This document shows positions 47,899-55,846 of a stretch of DNA of 64,000 bases, piece by piece (position 1 is the first letter of the stretch; each line of letters opens with the position of its first letter). Both the position numbers and the translations under genes were made by a program. Where the stretch lies: the NCBI GenBank assembly GCA_026388155.1, contig JAPLKI010000016.1, positions 124,001-188,000 on the forward strand. The letters are read 5' to 3'. The notes beneath the pieces are model-generated. The model saw only the letters and a list, made by a program, of their open reading frames with translations, was not told the origin of the DNA and made no database searches. This stretch comes from Elusimicrobiota bacterium (GTDB lineage: Bacteria; Elusimicrobiota; Elusimicrobia; Elusimicrobiales; UBA9959).

Positions 47899-49251
47899 AT
47901 GAAAATACTTTGCCTTAATTGCGGAAGTTCGTCTGTAAAATATTCCCTTTTTGACTGGGAGAAAAAAACGGTGCTCGCGGCCGGAGTGGTGGAAAGAGTG
48001 GGCATAACCGATTCTTTCGTGGCGCATGAAGTCCCGCACAAAGAAAAAGTGACCATAAAACAGGATTGCCCTTCCCATAAAGAGGCCATAAAACTGGTTA
48101 TTGACACGCTCACCTCCCCCTCTCATGGCGTTATCAAGGACCTGAAAGGCATTTCAGCCGTAGGACACCGAGTGGTCCATGGAGGCGAGAAATTCGTAAA
48201 ATCGGTTTTAATAGACGACAAAGTCCTTGACGTTTTCCGCGAACTGGCAGCGCTCGCTCCCCTGCATAATCCGCCTAATATCTTAGGCATTGAAGCGGCT
48301 CGCGACCTTATGCCGGGCGTGCCGCACATGGCCATAATGGACACGGCCTGGCACCAGACCATGCCGGCATCGTCTTATGTTTACGCCCTGCCTTACGCCT
48401 GGTACGAAAAATACGGCATACGGCGCTACGGCTTTCACGGCACTTCTTTCCTTTATGTGGCTAAGCGCGCGGCGGTCCTGCTTGGCAAGGATCCTTTCAG
48501 CGTGAATCTGGTCATCTGCCACATAGGCAACGGAGCTTCGGTGAACGCCGTAAAAAACGGTCTTTCCTACGACACCAGCATGGGTTTCACCCCGCTTGAA
48601 GGGCTGGTAATGGGAACCCGCGCCGGAGACCACGACCCGGCAATAGGGCTTTTTGTGATGGATAAGGAAAACCTGAAAGCGCGCGAGATGGATTCGCTCC
48701 TGAACAAAAAATCAGGTATTCTGGGCATTACCGGCAAGTTTACCGACAGGCGCGACGTTGAAATGGCGGCCGAAAAAGGCGACGCTCGCGCGGCGCTTAC
48801 CATGGAAATAGAAGCCTACAGGATAAAAAAATATATCGGCGCTTATGCGGCCGCCGTGGGCGGAATAGACGCCGTGGTTTTCACGGCCGGAGTCGGTGAA
48901 AAGGGCGCCGTCACAAGGGCTAAGGCGCTCGACGGCCTTGAGACGCTTGGAATAACCCTTGATGAAAACAAGAACGCGCTTTCAAAAACCCGGAACGCCG
49001 AAACCCTTATTTCAGCCGATAACTCGCGGGTGAAAGTCTTTGTGATTCCCACGGACGAAGAACGGGTGTTTGTGGAGGACGCGGCCGGCCTGCTGAAGGG
49101 AAATTACGACGTGCACTCCAAGTTCCAGTACAGTTTCCAGAACATGGGTTATCGCAATACTATGCGCGACAAGGCCTTTGAAAAAGAATGCGAGAAAAAA
49201 CCCGGCTTGGAAAAAATAGCGGCGTTACCCGTTGGCAAGCTGGTAGGCTGA
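47899..49251 (+). CDS. ackA: acetate kinase
   Basis: Acetyl-phosphate/ADP interconversion with acetate and ATP. 450 residues: KILCLNCGSSSVKYSLFD (first family signature), GHRVVHGGEKF, RRYGFHGTSFLYV and HIGNGASVNAV (nucleotide loop), and a C-terminal PTDEERVFVEDAA. About 45 residues longer at the C-terminus than E. coli AckA, and without obvious similarity to known domains. GAGG precedes ATG. The stop (TGA) is part of hairpin E22. The upstream 207-bp divergent gap contains no hairpin. Confidence 0.95.
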   Translation: MKILCLNCGSSSVKYSLFDWEKKTVLAAGVVERVGITDSFVAHEVPHKEKVTIKQDCPSHKEAIKLVIDTLTSPSHGVIKDLKGISAVGHRVVHGGEKFVKSVLIDDKVLDVFRELAALAPLHNPPNILGIEAARDLMPGVPHMAIMDTAWHQTMPASSYVYALPYAWYEKYGIRRYGFHGTSFLYVAKRAAVLLGKDPFSVNLVICHIGNGASVNAVKNGLSYDTSMGFTPLEGLVMGTRAGDHDPAIGLFVMDKENLKAREMDSLLNKKSGILGITGKFTDRRDVEMAAEKGDARAALTMEIEAYRIKKYIGAYAAAVGGIDAVVFTAGVGEKGAVTRAKALDGLETLGITLDENKNALSKTRNAETLISADNSRVKVFVIPTDEERVFVEDAAGLLKGNYDVHSKFQYSFQNMGYRNTMRDKAFEKECEKKPGLEKIAALPVGKLVG

Positions 49252-49344
49252 AGGCTGAAGTAACAAATAGCAAGAAAGCAAATAGCAAATAGTTAATAGT
49301 AAAGTTTTTCCCGCTACTACTATTCGCTATTTGCTGGTACTTGT
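49247..49344. repeat. intergenic hairpin E22 (mixed GGCTGAA and AATAGC words)
   Basis: Left: GGCTGAAGGCTGAAG then GCAAATAGCAAATAGTTAATAG. Right: CTACTATTCGCTATTTGC. The element mixes two word types and the core (AAAGTTTTTCCC) is decayed. The ackA stop codon is in the first word. Confidence 0.65.
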
Positions 49345-49365
49345 CCGCCTAAGCAGTTACAAGCT

Positions 49366-50367
49366 ATGAAAGACATAAAACAGAGGATCCTTACCACCTT
49401 CAGCGCCCTGCTGATTCTTTTCACGGCCGGCGTGATCGGGTACGTCCTAATTGAGAAATGGGATTTCCTCGACAGTTTGTACATGACGGTAATAACGCTG
49501 GCCACTATAGGTTACGGTGAGGTTCATCCGCTGTCCCAGAACGGCCGGATATTTACTATCTTTCTTATTCTGGGCGGCATAGGCACGATGACTTATATCT
49601 TTTCAAGCATCACGGCCCTCCTGATAGAGGGTGAGCTGAAGGATGTTTTCAGGAGAATAAAAATGCAAAACACGCTGGAACACATTAAAGATCATTACAT
49701 TGTCTGCGGCGCCACGCACGCGGGGATAAGCATATGCGAGGAGTTATCCAAAACCGACCGGCCTTTTGCTCTGATCGTGCTGAAAGAGGAAGAGGTCAGG
49801 AAATTCATGGATGCGGGGTATTGCGTCGTGGCGGGAGACGCCTCCACCGACGAGGCTTTGCTTAAATGCTCAATCTCAAAAGCCAGGGGTATTTTTTGCG
49901 CCCTAAAAAATGATAAAGACAACGCCTTTATAGCGCTTACCGCCAGAGGGCTCGCCCAGGGTATAAAAATCGTTACCGTGCAGAACGAAAACGACCCTAA
50001 AATGCAGGAAAAACTGGCGCGCAGCGGCGCCGACATTGTGATAAGCCCCTCCCATATAGGGGGACTCCGCATGGTTTCGGAGATGACGCGCCCGGCCACA
50101 GTGCAGTTTTTGGACTCAATGATGCGCGGCAAAAGCGTCAATTGTCGTTTTGAGGATATTGAAGCCGGCGCCGGCGCCAACGGCAAAACACTTGCAGCCT
50201 TCAAGGGGGCCGACAAGGCGGGGGCGCTGGTTGTTGCCGTTAAAAGCGGGGCGGACGGAGGCTACGAGATAAATCCCCTGCCTTCAAGGACAATAAAAAA
50301 GGGCGAAGTGCTGGTGGCGCTTGGCACGCCGGAGGAAGTCGCGCGCCTGCGGGAACTGCTTGGCTGA
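49366..50367 (+). CDS. potassium channel with RCK (TrkA-N/TrkA-C) domains
   Basis: 333 residues. Two membrane helices bracket a pore loop with filter TIGYGE (about residues 45-50), followed by a cytoplasmic RCK: TrkA-N (about 105-225, HYIVCGATHAGISICEEL) and TrkA-C (about 245-330). Likely ligand-gated K+ flux, similar to prokaryotic KtrAB-independent Kch/MthK channels. Stop codon just before a hairpin half-element and a strong terminator shared with the convergent gene. Confidence 0.9.
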   Translation: MKDIKQRILTTFSALLILFTAGVIGYVLIEKWDFLDSLYMTVITLATIGYGEVHPLSQNGRIFTIFLILGGIGTMTYIFSSITALLIEGELKDVFRRIKMQNTLEHIKDHYIVCGATHAGISICEELSKTDRPFALIVLKEEEVRKFMDAGYCVVAGDASTDEALLKCSISKARGIFCALKNDKDNAFIALTARGLAQGIKIVTVQNENDPKMQEKLARSGADIVISPSHIGGLRMVSEMTRPATVQFLDSMMRGKSVNCRFEDIEAGAGANGKTLAAFKGADKAGALVVAVKSGADGGYEINPLPSRTIKKGEVLVALGTPEEVARLRELLG

Positions 50368-50374
50368 TTGAATG

Positions 50375-50402
50375 CAAGGCTTAAGCCTTCAGCCCTCAGC
50401 CT
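50375..50402. repeat. solitary right-arm remnant of a hairpin element (E23)
   Basis: AAGGCTTAAGCCTTCAGCC and CTCAGCCTTCC form one arm only. No left arm is present; it lies between the K+ channel stop and the terminator. Confidence 0.5.
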
Positions 50403-50403
50403 T

Positions 50404-50448
50404 CCCGAAAAATATCACCCGCTATTTCAGCGGGTGATATTTTTCGGG
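50404..50448. terminator. bidirectional intrinsic terminator
   Basis: A perfect 20-bp stem: CCCGAAAAATATCACCCGCT (50404-50423) and its complement (50429-50448), with a 5-base loop. The A/T-rich middle supplies T-runs in both directions. It serves the K+ channel on plus and overlaps the end of the methyltransferase gene on minus. Confidence 0.85.
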
Positions 50449-51215
50449 CCGGGCGGCCGCCAGACGATCAGGACTTTTCGGGCCAGTATTTTGTGGGAGA
50501 TGCGCCCGTTGTGAACACGGGTCTTTATGAATTCCTCAAGCCACTGCCGCCTGACCCGGGCGTTGTTTAATTTCAGATGCGCCAAAACGTCCGTCATTGC
50601 CTCTTTGCAAGTGCCGTTCCAGGACCAGTTGTCGGTTATTAATCTTATTTCCGGTTTTCTGCCAAGCCCTTTGAGGACTTTTATGATTTTTCCCCCTCCG
50701 TCGGGGGAGCTGTAGGCAAGCCCGTGTTCCGCGAAAATACGCTCCATGAATGCATTTTTCTTTTTCCCGGCCCAGCCGATATAAACGCAGTGTTCCTCCG
50801 CCATTCTTTCCATGCGCAGCACATCGGCCCGGCTTCGCACAGCCATGCTCATGGAGGCAAGCGCTATGTCAAAGCGGGATTCACCGTGTTTCGCCCTGAA
50901 AGCCTGCCAGGAGGCGTTCAGGCAGGCGGCGTTTTTTATCTTACGGGCGCCGGTCTGGGCGCGGAATTTACTCAACATTGTTTTGGATGAGTCAACGCCC
51001 AAAACCCGTGAGGCCCTGCCCGCCAGAAAAAGCCCGTAAATACCGGTGCCGCAGCCGATGTCAAGAAGCGAACGGCCGTTAAAATCGACCCCCATGTTTT
51101 CAAGCATACGCACTATGCGCGCTGTGCGCGCCGCTGTTTTTCTTTCAAACGGGAGCGGGTAATGCCCGGCCTTCTGTTGCCAGAAGGTTTTAAGACCGGA
51201 ATCGGTTTTTTTCAT
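50427..51215 (-). CDS. class I SAM-dependent methyltransferase
   Basis: 262 residues with a Rossmann SAM fold: LLDIGCGTGIYGLFLAG (motif I) and FDIALASMSMAVRS. N-terminus SGLKTFWQQKAGHYPLPF. The C-terminal half, with several Trp/Lys/Arg-rich helices, does not match a recognised specific family. The last residues (GPKNITR) are encoded by the terminator stem. Substrate unknown. Confidence 0.8.
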   Translation of the reverse strand: MKKTDSGLKTFWQQKAGHYPLPFERKTAARTARIVRMLENMGVDFNGRSLLDIGCGTGIYGLFLAGRASRVLGVDSSKTMLSKFRAQTGARKIKNAACLNASWQAFRAKHGESRFDIALASMSMAVRSRADVLRMERMAEEHCVYIGWAGKKKNAFMERIFAEHGLAYSSPDGGGKIIKVLKGLGRKPEIRLITDNWSWNGTCKEAMTDVLAHLKLNNARVRRQWLEEFIKTRVHNGRISHKILARKVLIVWRPPGPKNITR

Positions 51216-51238
51216 TTCACCAGCCTGCGGGACGAAAA

Positions 51239-51268
51239 AAACCCGCCAAAGTTTACTTTGGCGGGTTT
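51239..51268 (-). terminator. intrinsic terminator of the DUF2914 gene
   Basis: AAACCCGCCAAAG and CTTTGGCGGGTTT pair around a short loop. On the minus strand the stem is followed by a T7 run, so it ends transcription from the gene whose stop is at 51281. Confidence 0.8.
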
Positions 51269-51280
51269 GACGGATAATGT

Positions 51281-51769
51281 CTATTTGCCTGCGGGCTGCG
51301 CGGGGGCGGTTTCCTTTGCCGGTTCAGCCGGTTTTTCCGGTGAAACGGAGAAGGAGGCTGTTGAAAGCACCTTGCCTGTTTCGTCGGTTACATCAACTTT
51401 CCAGTTGCCCGGCCGCACGGCTTTGCTGCTCCATACCCTGTATGGGCTTGATTTTATGGAGAGTTCGACCTCACATTCTTTCTTTTCTCCAAAGTAGTAG
51501 ACGTGTTTTATCGTGACAGGGGTATTGGCCGCCGTTATTTTAGTCCAGGTGTAAACCCTCTCCGCGGCCTTATCAAAAGTCGCGGTTTCACCCACCGGTT
51601 CGCGGTTCTCCACCGAGGCCGCGGTGGCTATTTTCTCGACTTTAATTTCAGTCGCAGCTACTTGCTGCGCCTGGGGCGTTTCCGGCGCCTGGGGTTTTGG
51701 GGCTTCCTGGGCGAAAACGCTGAAAACCGGCAACAGAAACAGGGATGCTGCCGTTATCGTTTTTTTCAT
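51281..51769 (-). CDS. DUF2914 family secreted protein
   Basis: 162 residues. Signal peptide MKKTITAASLFLLPVFSVFAQ, a Pro/Ala/Gln-rich linker, then a ~100-residue beta domain matching DUF2914 (VYTWTKITAANTPVTIKHVYYFG, SSPYRVWSSKAVRPGNWKVDV). Ends with a PA-rich tail. The domain is usually found with ribosome or envelope proteins and its role is unknown. ATG 51769 has GGAGG upstream; a longer frame to 51826 lies in the promoter. Confidence 0.78.
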   Translation of the reverse strand: MKKTITAASLFLLPVFSVFAQEAPKPQAPETPQAQQVAATEIKVEKIATAASVENREPVGETATFDKAAERVYTWTKITAANTPVTIKHVYYFGEKKECEVELSIKSSPYRVWSSKAVRPGNWKVDVTDETGKVLSTASFSVSPEKPAEPAKETAPAQPAGK

Positions 51770-51885
51770 TAGTATCCTCCCTCCGTCCTTTAGACTGCGT
51801 AATTTATTATACCTAAAAGTCCGCATTTTATTCCCGCATTTTATTCCCCTGTCGCCGCGGACTGTTTATTTGTTAGAATTTCAGT

Positions 51886-52143
51886 ATGAAACTCCGCAAT
51901 CTGGTTTTTTTTGGAATTCCCACCGTGATCCTTTGGGTGGCGGGTATTTTTGTCCTGGGTATTTTCCTTATAAAATGGTTCTGGATGTGGACAGTGCCGG
52001 GCTTATTTCCCGGAGCCGTGGCCGCGGGCCTTGTGGCGGAAAAAATCTCCTGGTGGACCGCTTTAAAACTTTCCGTGCTGGTAGCGCTGCTTGCGGCTAT
52101 TACGCATGTTTCAAAAGGTTCGCAGAACAGCGGTAATCAGTAA
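51886..52143 (+). CDS. small membrane protein, function unknown
   Basis: 85 residues with two or three hydrophobic helices (NLVFFGIPTVILWVAGIFVLG, LIKWFWMWTVPGLFPGAVAA, ALKLSVLVALLAAIT). No recognised domain. It precedes the sugar-transport genes on the same strand and may share their transcript. Weak support because it is short, but it has a clean start and no overlapping alternative. Confidence 0.55.
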   Translation: MKLRNLVFFGIPTVILWVAGIFVLGIFLIKWFWMWTVPGLFPGAVAAGLVAEKISWWTALKLSVLVALLAAITHVSKGSQNSGNQ

Positions 52144-52178
52144 TCGGTTATCGGTAGCTGAATACCGCATACCGTGGT
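52131..52178. repeat. mini hairpin upstream of the sugar-binding lipoprotein gene
   Basis: CGGTAATCAGTAATCGGTTATCGG words face ATACCGCATACCG in inverted orientation, a short version of the hairpin family. It lies between the small membrane protein and malE-like gene. Confidence 0.45.
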
Positions 52179-52189
52179 TTGGGGTCCCT

Positions 52190-53425
52190 GTGAAAAGAAT
52201 GTTTTTCGCCGATGCGCTCGCATTGCTGCCGGTCATGCTGTTTTTGTGCTCCTGTTCAAGGCCGAAGTCCCCCCTTGACGCCTCCACCATAATACTTTGG
52301 GAGCAGGAAGACGCGCAGGTGGCCCCCTATATAGATTCTGTTTTAACCGCTTTTCAAAAGCTTCCGGAAAATAAAGCCATCCGGATAGTGCGGACCCATT
52401 ATCAGACCGAGGACCTGCGCTCCCAGTTCCAGGCGGCCTCGCTCGCGGGCGTTGCGCCTGACCTTATCATGTGCCCTTCCGACACCGCCGGCCTTTTCGC
52501 CGTTTCAGGCTTCATCCGCCCGGTGGACGGCCTGATAGACGCCTCCAAATACAATAAGGCCGTGATGCAGGCCATCACCCTTGACGGCAAGATCTGGGGC
52601 GTGCCTGTTTCTAACGGCAACCACCTGATGTTTTTCTTCAACAGGAAGTACGCTAAGACCGCCCCCAAAGATACCGACGAGCTTTTTAAATTCTGCGCCA
52701 CGGACGCCAAAGCCTACAAGCTGGACTTCTGCATGGCTTTTGACATGGGAGAGCCGTTCTGGCTTATGCCTTGGCTGGCGGCTTTCGGCGGCTGGCCTAT
52801 AGACAACAAGACCCCGACGCTGGACACTCCCGCCATGCGCTCCGCCATCAACTTCTACCTGGACCTCAAATTCACTAAGAAATACGCCCCGCCGGAGTGC
52901 GATTACAACTGCATGGATTCGCTGTTCAAGGAAGGCAAGACCGCTTTTATTATAAACGGCGACTGGGCCATCTCTGGCTATCAGCAGCATTTCAAAAAAG
53001 ATTTCGGCCTGGGGCTCATCCCGAAGGTTTCATCCACTGGGCTCTGGCCCGCCCCTATGGTCAGCGGCAAATATTTCATGATAAGCTCCGGCGTGAAGCC
53101 GGAGAAGCTTGGTATTATACAGAAACTTATGGAATTTTATACCAACCGCGAGAACCAGATAAGGCAGTTTAAAGAGCTTCAGCGCCTGCCGGCGCTCGCG
53201 GAAGCCTCAAAGGCGCCTGAGATAACCGGCACCGATGTCTCGCGTGTATCCATGGAACAGATCTCAAAAGGCAGGCCCATGTCCATGGCTACTGAAATGC
53301 GCGCTATTTGGGATTCGGCCAGGAATTACCTGGGCCTTGCCACCTCGAGGAAGCTGAGCGTTGAGGACGCGACCCGGAAGATGCAGGAAAACGCCGCGGA
53401 GAAAATAACGGAGATGAACAGATGA
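52190..53425 (+). CDS. sugar-binding lipoprotein of ABC importer (MalE-like)
   Basis: Family 1 extracellular solute-binding protein, 411 residues. Basic start VKRMFF, hydrophobic segment and lipobox-like LFLCSC place it as a membrane-anchored lipoprotein. Body motifs: PDLIMCPSDTAGLF, GVPVSNGNHLMFFFNRK, and KTAFIINGDWAISGY. The start chosen is GTG 52190; ATG 52199 is also possible. The stop codon is in a perfect 11-bp hairpin (53424-53448). Together with the next genes it forms a sugar importer; the sugar is not identifiable. Confidence 0.87.
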   Translation: MKRMFFADALALLPVMLFLCSCSRPKSPLDASTIILWEQEDAQVAPYIDSVLTAFQKLPENKAIRIVRTHYQTEDLRSQFQAASLAGVAPDLIMCPSDTAGLFAVSGFIRPVDGLIDASKYNKAVMQAITLDGKIWGVPVSNGNHLMFFFNRKYAKTAPKDTDELFKFCATDAKAYKLDFCMAFDMGEPFWLMPWLAAFGGWPIDNKTPTLDTPAMRSAINFYLDLKFTKKYAPPECDYNCMDSLFKEGKTAFIINGDWAISGYQQHFKKDFGLGLIPKVSSTGLWPAPMVSGKYFMISSGVKPEKLGIIQKLMEFYTNRENQIRQFKELQRLPALAEASKAPEITGTDVSRVSMEQISKGRPMSMATEMRAIWDSARNYLGLATSRKLSVEDATRKMQENAAEKITEMNR

Positions 53426-53448
53426 TCATAGCGCAAAGCGCTATGATC
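53424..53448. repeat. perfect 11-bp hairpin at the stop of the binding-protein gene
   Basis: GATCATAGCGC, AAA, GCGCTATGATC. It overlaps the TGA stop. A 9-bp relative (GGATAGCGC GAA GCGCTATCC, 55771-55791) overlaps the stop of the MalG-like gene, and a remnant TAGCGCGAAGG follows the MalF-like gene. Confidence 0.75.
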
Positions 53449-53577
53449 GCCATAAGCTTTAAGCCATAGGCCATAGGCAGAAAGATTGCCATAAGCTTTA
53501 AGCCGTAAGCTAGAGGCGATTTTAGGAACTCTTTAAAAGCATATGGCCTAAAGCATACGGCTTATGGCAGTGATGGT
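53449..53577. repeat. intergenic hairpin E24 (GCCATAA type)
   Basis: GCCATAAGCTTTAAGCCATAGGCC and CCATAAGCTTTAAGCCGTAAGC pair with ATGGCCTAAAGCATACGGCTTATGGC. The core is TTTTAGGAACTCTTTAAAAGC. Confidence 0.72.
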
Positions 53578-53598
53578 AAACAAGCGATATTGATTTTT

Positions 53599-54789
53599 AT
53601 GGATATACTCTATTCCATATACGAAGTCCTGTGGTTCGCGCTTATCGTGCTCACCGGTATTGCGCTTATAGAGGGCTATTTCTATTACCATTTCAAATTT
53701 TACGACCGGCGTTGGTTCTTCCCGGTCGCGCTTATAGGGTTCCCGCTGGCCGCCGCCGCGCTTTGCCGCTGCCTGGGGCTGGCCGCGGACCCCGTCAAGC
53801 CGTTCCTGTGGTTCCTGGCCTCGGAAGCGCTTATAACTCTGTTTTTCCGGCACATAGTTAAGGGCAGGAACTCGCTCGCCTATCTGCTGCTTGCCCCCGC
53901 ATTCATCGGTCTGGCCCTTCTGCTGGTTTATCCCTTTATTTTTGAGATATATCTTTCTTTCCACGACCTGAAACTTACCACCATTATGCAGTGGAAGAAT
54001 ACCGGCTTACTGCCTTTTGTGGGTCTCAGACAATACGTGAACGTTTTTACCACCTCGCCGCTTTCCGAAGTAACCTTCTGGGCACTTTTGGGGCGCACGC
54101 TCTGGTGGACTTTCATCAACGTGTTTTTTCATGTCACCGGCGGGTTCGCGCTGGCGCTTCTGCTTAACAACCATATCCGTTTTAAGGGCTTTTACCGCAC
54201 GCTGCTCGTTATCCCATGGGCCATGCCCCAGGTGGTGGCGGTGCTGGCCATGCGCGGAGAGTTCCATTCGCAGTACGGGTTCATCAATATTATGCTAGTA
54301 AAACTTGCTGCCGCGTATCCTTTGCTGGCCCGTCTGGGCGTCGGGCCCGTACAATGGCTGAGCAATTACCCGCTCACTACCTGCACGCTCATCAATATCT
54401 GGCTGGGCATTCCGTTTATGATGGTGGTGATTCTTGGCGGGCTGCAGTCTATTTCCAGTTCCTATTACGACGCCGCCGACATAGACGGGGCCTCCTATTT
54501 GCAGAAGCTGCGCTTTATCACACTCCCGCTTATACGCCCGGTGCTTATGCCGGCTGTAACGCTCGGCACGGTCTGGACCTTCAACAACATAAATGTGATC
54601 TACCTTGTCACCGGCCAGTCGGGAGGCACCGAGCGGGCCGATATACTGGTTTCGGCTCTGTATAAGGCGGCTTTTACATATAATCGCTACAGTTATTCAG
54701 CGGCTTTCGCCATAGTAATTTTCGCCATACTGTTTTTTATCTCTGTGTTCTACCTGAAGTCTTTTGACGCGGCGAAGGAAGAGAGATAA
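53599..54789 (+). CDS. sugar ABC permease, MalF-like
   Basis: 396 residues. Three N-terminal helices (about 5-90) precede the canonical permease core, which starts AYLLLAPAFIGLALLLVYPF. The coupling EAA loop is YDAADIDGASYLQKLRFITLP. The start is ATG 53599 (a TTG at 53590 is less likely). Works with MalG- and MalK-like partners; extra N-terminal helices resemble E. coli MalF in number. Confidence 0.88.
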   Translation: MDILYSIYEVLWFALIVLTGIALIEGYFYYHFKFYDRRWFFPVALIGFPLAAAALCRCLGLAADPVKPFLWFLASEALITLFFRHIVKGRNSLAYLLLAPAFIGLALLLVYPFIFEIYLSFHDLKLTTIMQWKNTGLLPFVGLRQYVNVFTTSPLSEVTFWALLGRTLWWTFINVFFHVTGGFALALLLNNHIRFKGFYRTLLVIPWAMPQVVAVLAMRGEFHSQYGFINIMLVKLAAAYPLLARLGVGPVQWLSNYPLTTCTLINIWLGIPFMMVVILGGLQSISSSYYDAADIDGASYLQKLRFITLPLIRPVLMPAVTLGTVWTFNNINVIYLVTGQSGGTERADILVSALYKAAFTYNRYSYSAAFAIVIFAILFFISVFYLKSFDAAKEER

Positions 54790-54903
54790 TAGCGCGAAGG
54801 CTGAAAGTGCCGTAGGCCGTATGCCTTAAGTCATAAGCTTTGAGGAGTTTCCTGCAAGCCTACGGCTTATGGCTTAAAGCGTATGGCAGTCTTGTCCAGG
54901 GCA
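54790..54903. repeat. intergenic hairpin E25 (GCCGTATGCC type)
   Basis: GCCGTAGGCCGTATGCCTTAAG and CATAAGC pair with AGCCTACGGCTTATGGC. Centre TTTGAGGAGTTTCCTGCAAGC. It continues into TGGCTTAAAGCGTATGGC copies and lies between the MalF- and MalG-like genes. Confidence 0.72.
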
Positions 54904-54923
54904 TATGGCAAATAAATAAAATT

Positions 54924-55778
54924 ATGAACAAAGAAGCTTCGGCCCACAGACGAAAAAAAACTATTAAGTTCCTGCTTGTCCATTTGGCTATCATCGCCTT
55001 CGTGGTTATATGCGTTTACCCCCTTTTGCGCATTTTCTCCGTTTCCATACGCCCCGGTGACAAGTTGATATCCACTGATCTTTCGCTCATACCTGTCGGC
55101 GCAACCTTTGAGGCCTATGTCCGGCTGCTCAAAGAGACGCTGTTCCTGCGTTGGCTTTGGAATTCGCTCCTCATTACCGTGGCCACCTCGTTTATCGGGG
55201 TAAGCCTGGCCTCCACCGCCGCTTACGCTTTCTCCCGGTTTAAGTTCGGCGGGAAAAAGGGCGGCATGATACTGCTGCTCTCCACTCAGATGATCCCCGC
55301 CGGCATGCTCATCCTGCCTTTGTTCCTGATGATAATGAAACTCGGGCTTATGAACACTTATCTTGGGATGATCATCGCCTACTCCGTATCCTCGCTGCCG
55401 TTCAGTATTTGGATACTCAAAGGTTATTACGATACCATCCCCCGCTCGCTTGAGGAAGCGGCGCTGGTGGACGGTACCAGCCAATTGGGGGCGTTCTACC
55501 GCATAATACTCCCGCTTTCAACGCCGGCATTAAGCATCGCTTTTCTTTTCAATTTCACCACTGCCTGGAATGAGTATCTGGTGGCCAGAGTAGTGCTGTT
55601 CAGCGCCAAACAGTACACCTGGACCCTGGGGCTTTTTGAACTGCAGGGCCAGTACATAACCCAATGGGGCATGTTCGCGGCGGGTTCCATGCTTGTCACC
55701 ATACCTGTGCTCATGGTGTTCCTGTATTCGTCCAAGTGGCTGATATCGGGCCTCACGCTCGGCAGTGTAAAAGGATAG
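54924..55778 (+). CDS. sugar ABC permease, MalG-like
   Basis: 284 residues, six helices. EAA loop with EEAALVDGTSQLGAFYRIILP and SRFKFGGKKGGMILLLSTQM. Start ATG 54924 (MNKEASAHRRKKT); the upstream in-frame region is hairpin E25. The stop (TAG) lies in a 9-bp perfect hairpin. Confidence 0.9.
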   Translation: MNKEASAHRRKKTIKFLLVHLAIIAFVVICVYPLLRIFSVSIRPGDKLISTDLSLIPVGATFEAYVRLLKETLFLRWLWNSLLITVATSFIGVSLASTAAYAFSRFKFGGKKGGMILLLSTQMIPAGMLILPLFLMIMKLGLMNTYLGMIIAYSVSSLPFSIWILKGYYDTIPRSLEEAALVDGTSQLGAFYRIILPLSTPALSIAFLFNFTTAWNEYLVARVVLFSAKQYTWTLGLFELQGQYITQWGMFAAGSMLVTIPVLMVFLYSSKWLISGLTLGSVKG

Positions 55779-55820
55779 CGCGAAGCGCTATCCGCCATAG
55801 GCTTACGGCTTACGGCAAAT
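55771..55820. repeat. stop-overlapping hairpin and element remnant E26
   Basis: GGATAGCGCGAAGCGCTATCC is a 9-bp perfect hairpin overlapping the MalG-like stop codon. It is followed by a right-arm remnant, GCCATAGGCTTACGGC. Confidence 0.65.
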
Positions 55821-55846
55821 GAGTATTTTTAAAAGAGGTCCAACTT

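Noticed and set aside
54216-54665. 149-residue plus-strand frame inside the MalF-like gene
   Set aside because: Overlaps the permease in another frame and lacks membrane or domain features.
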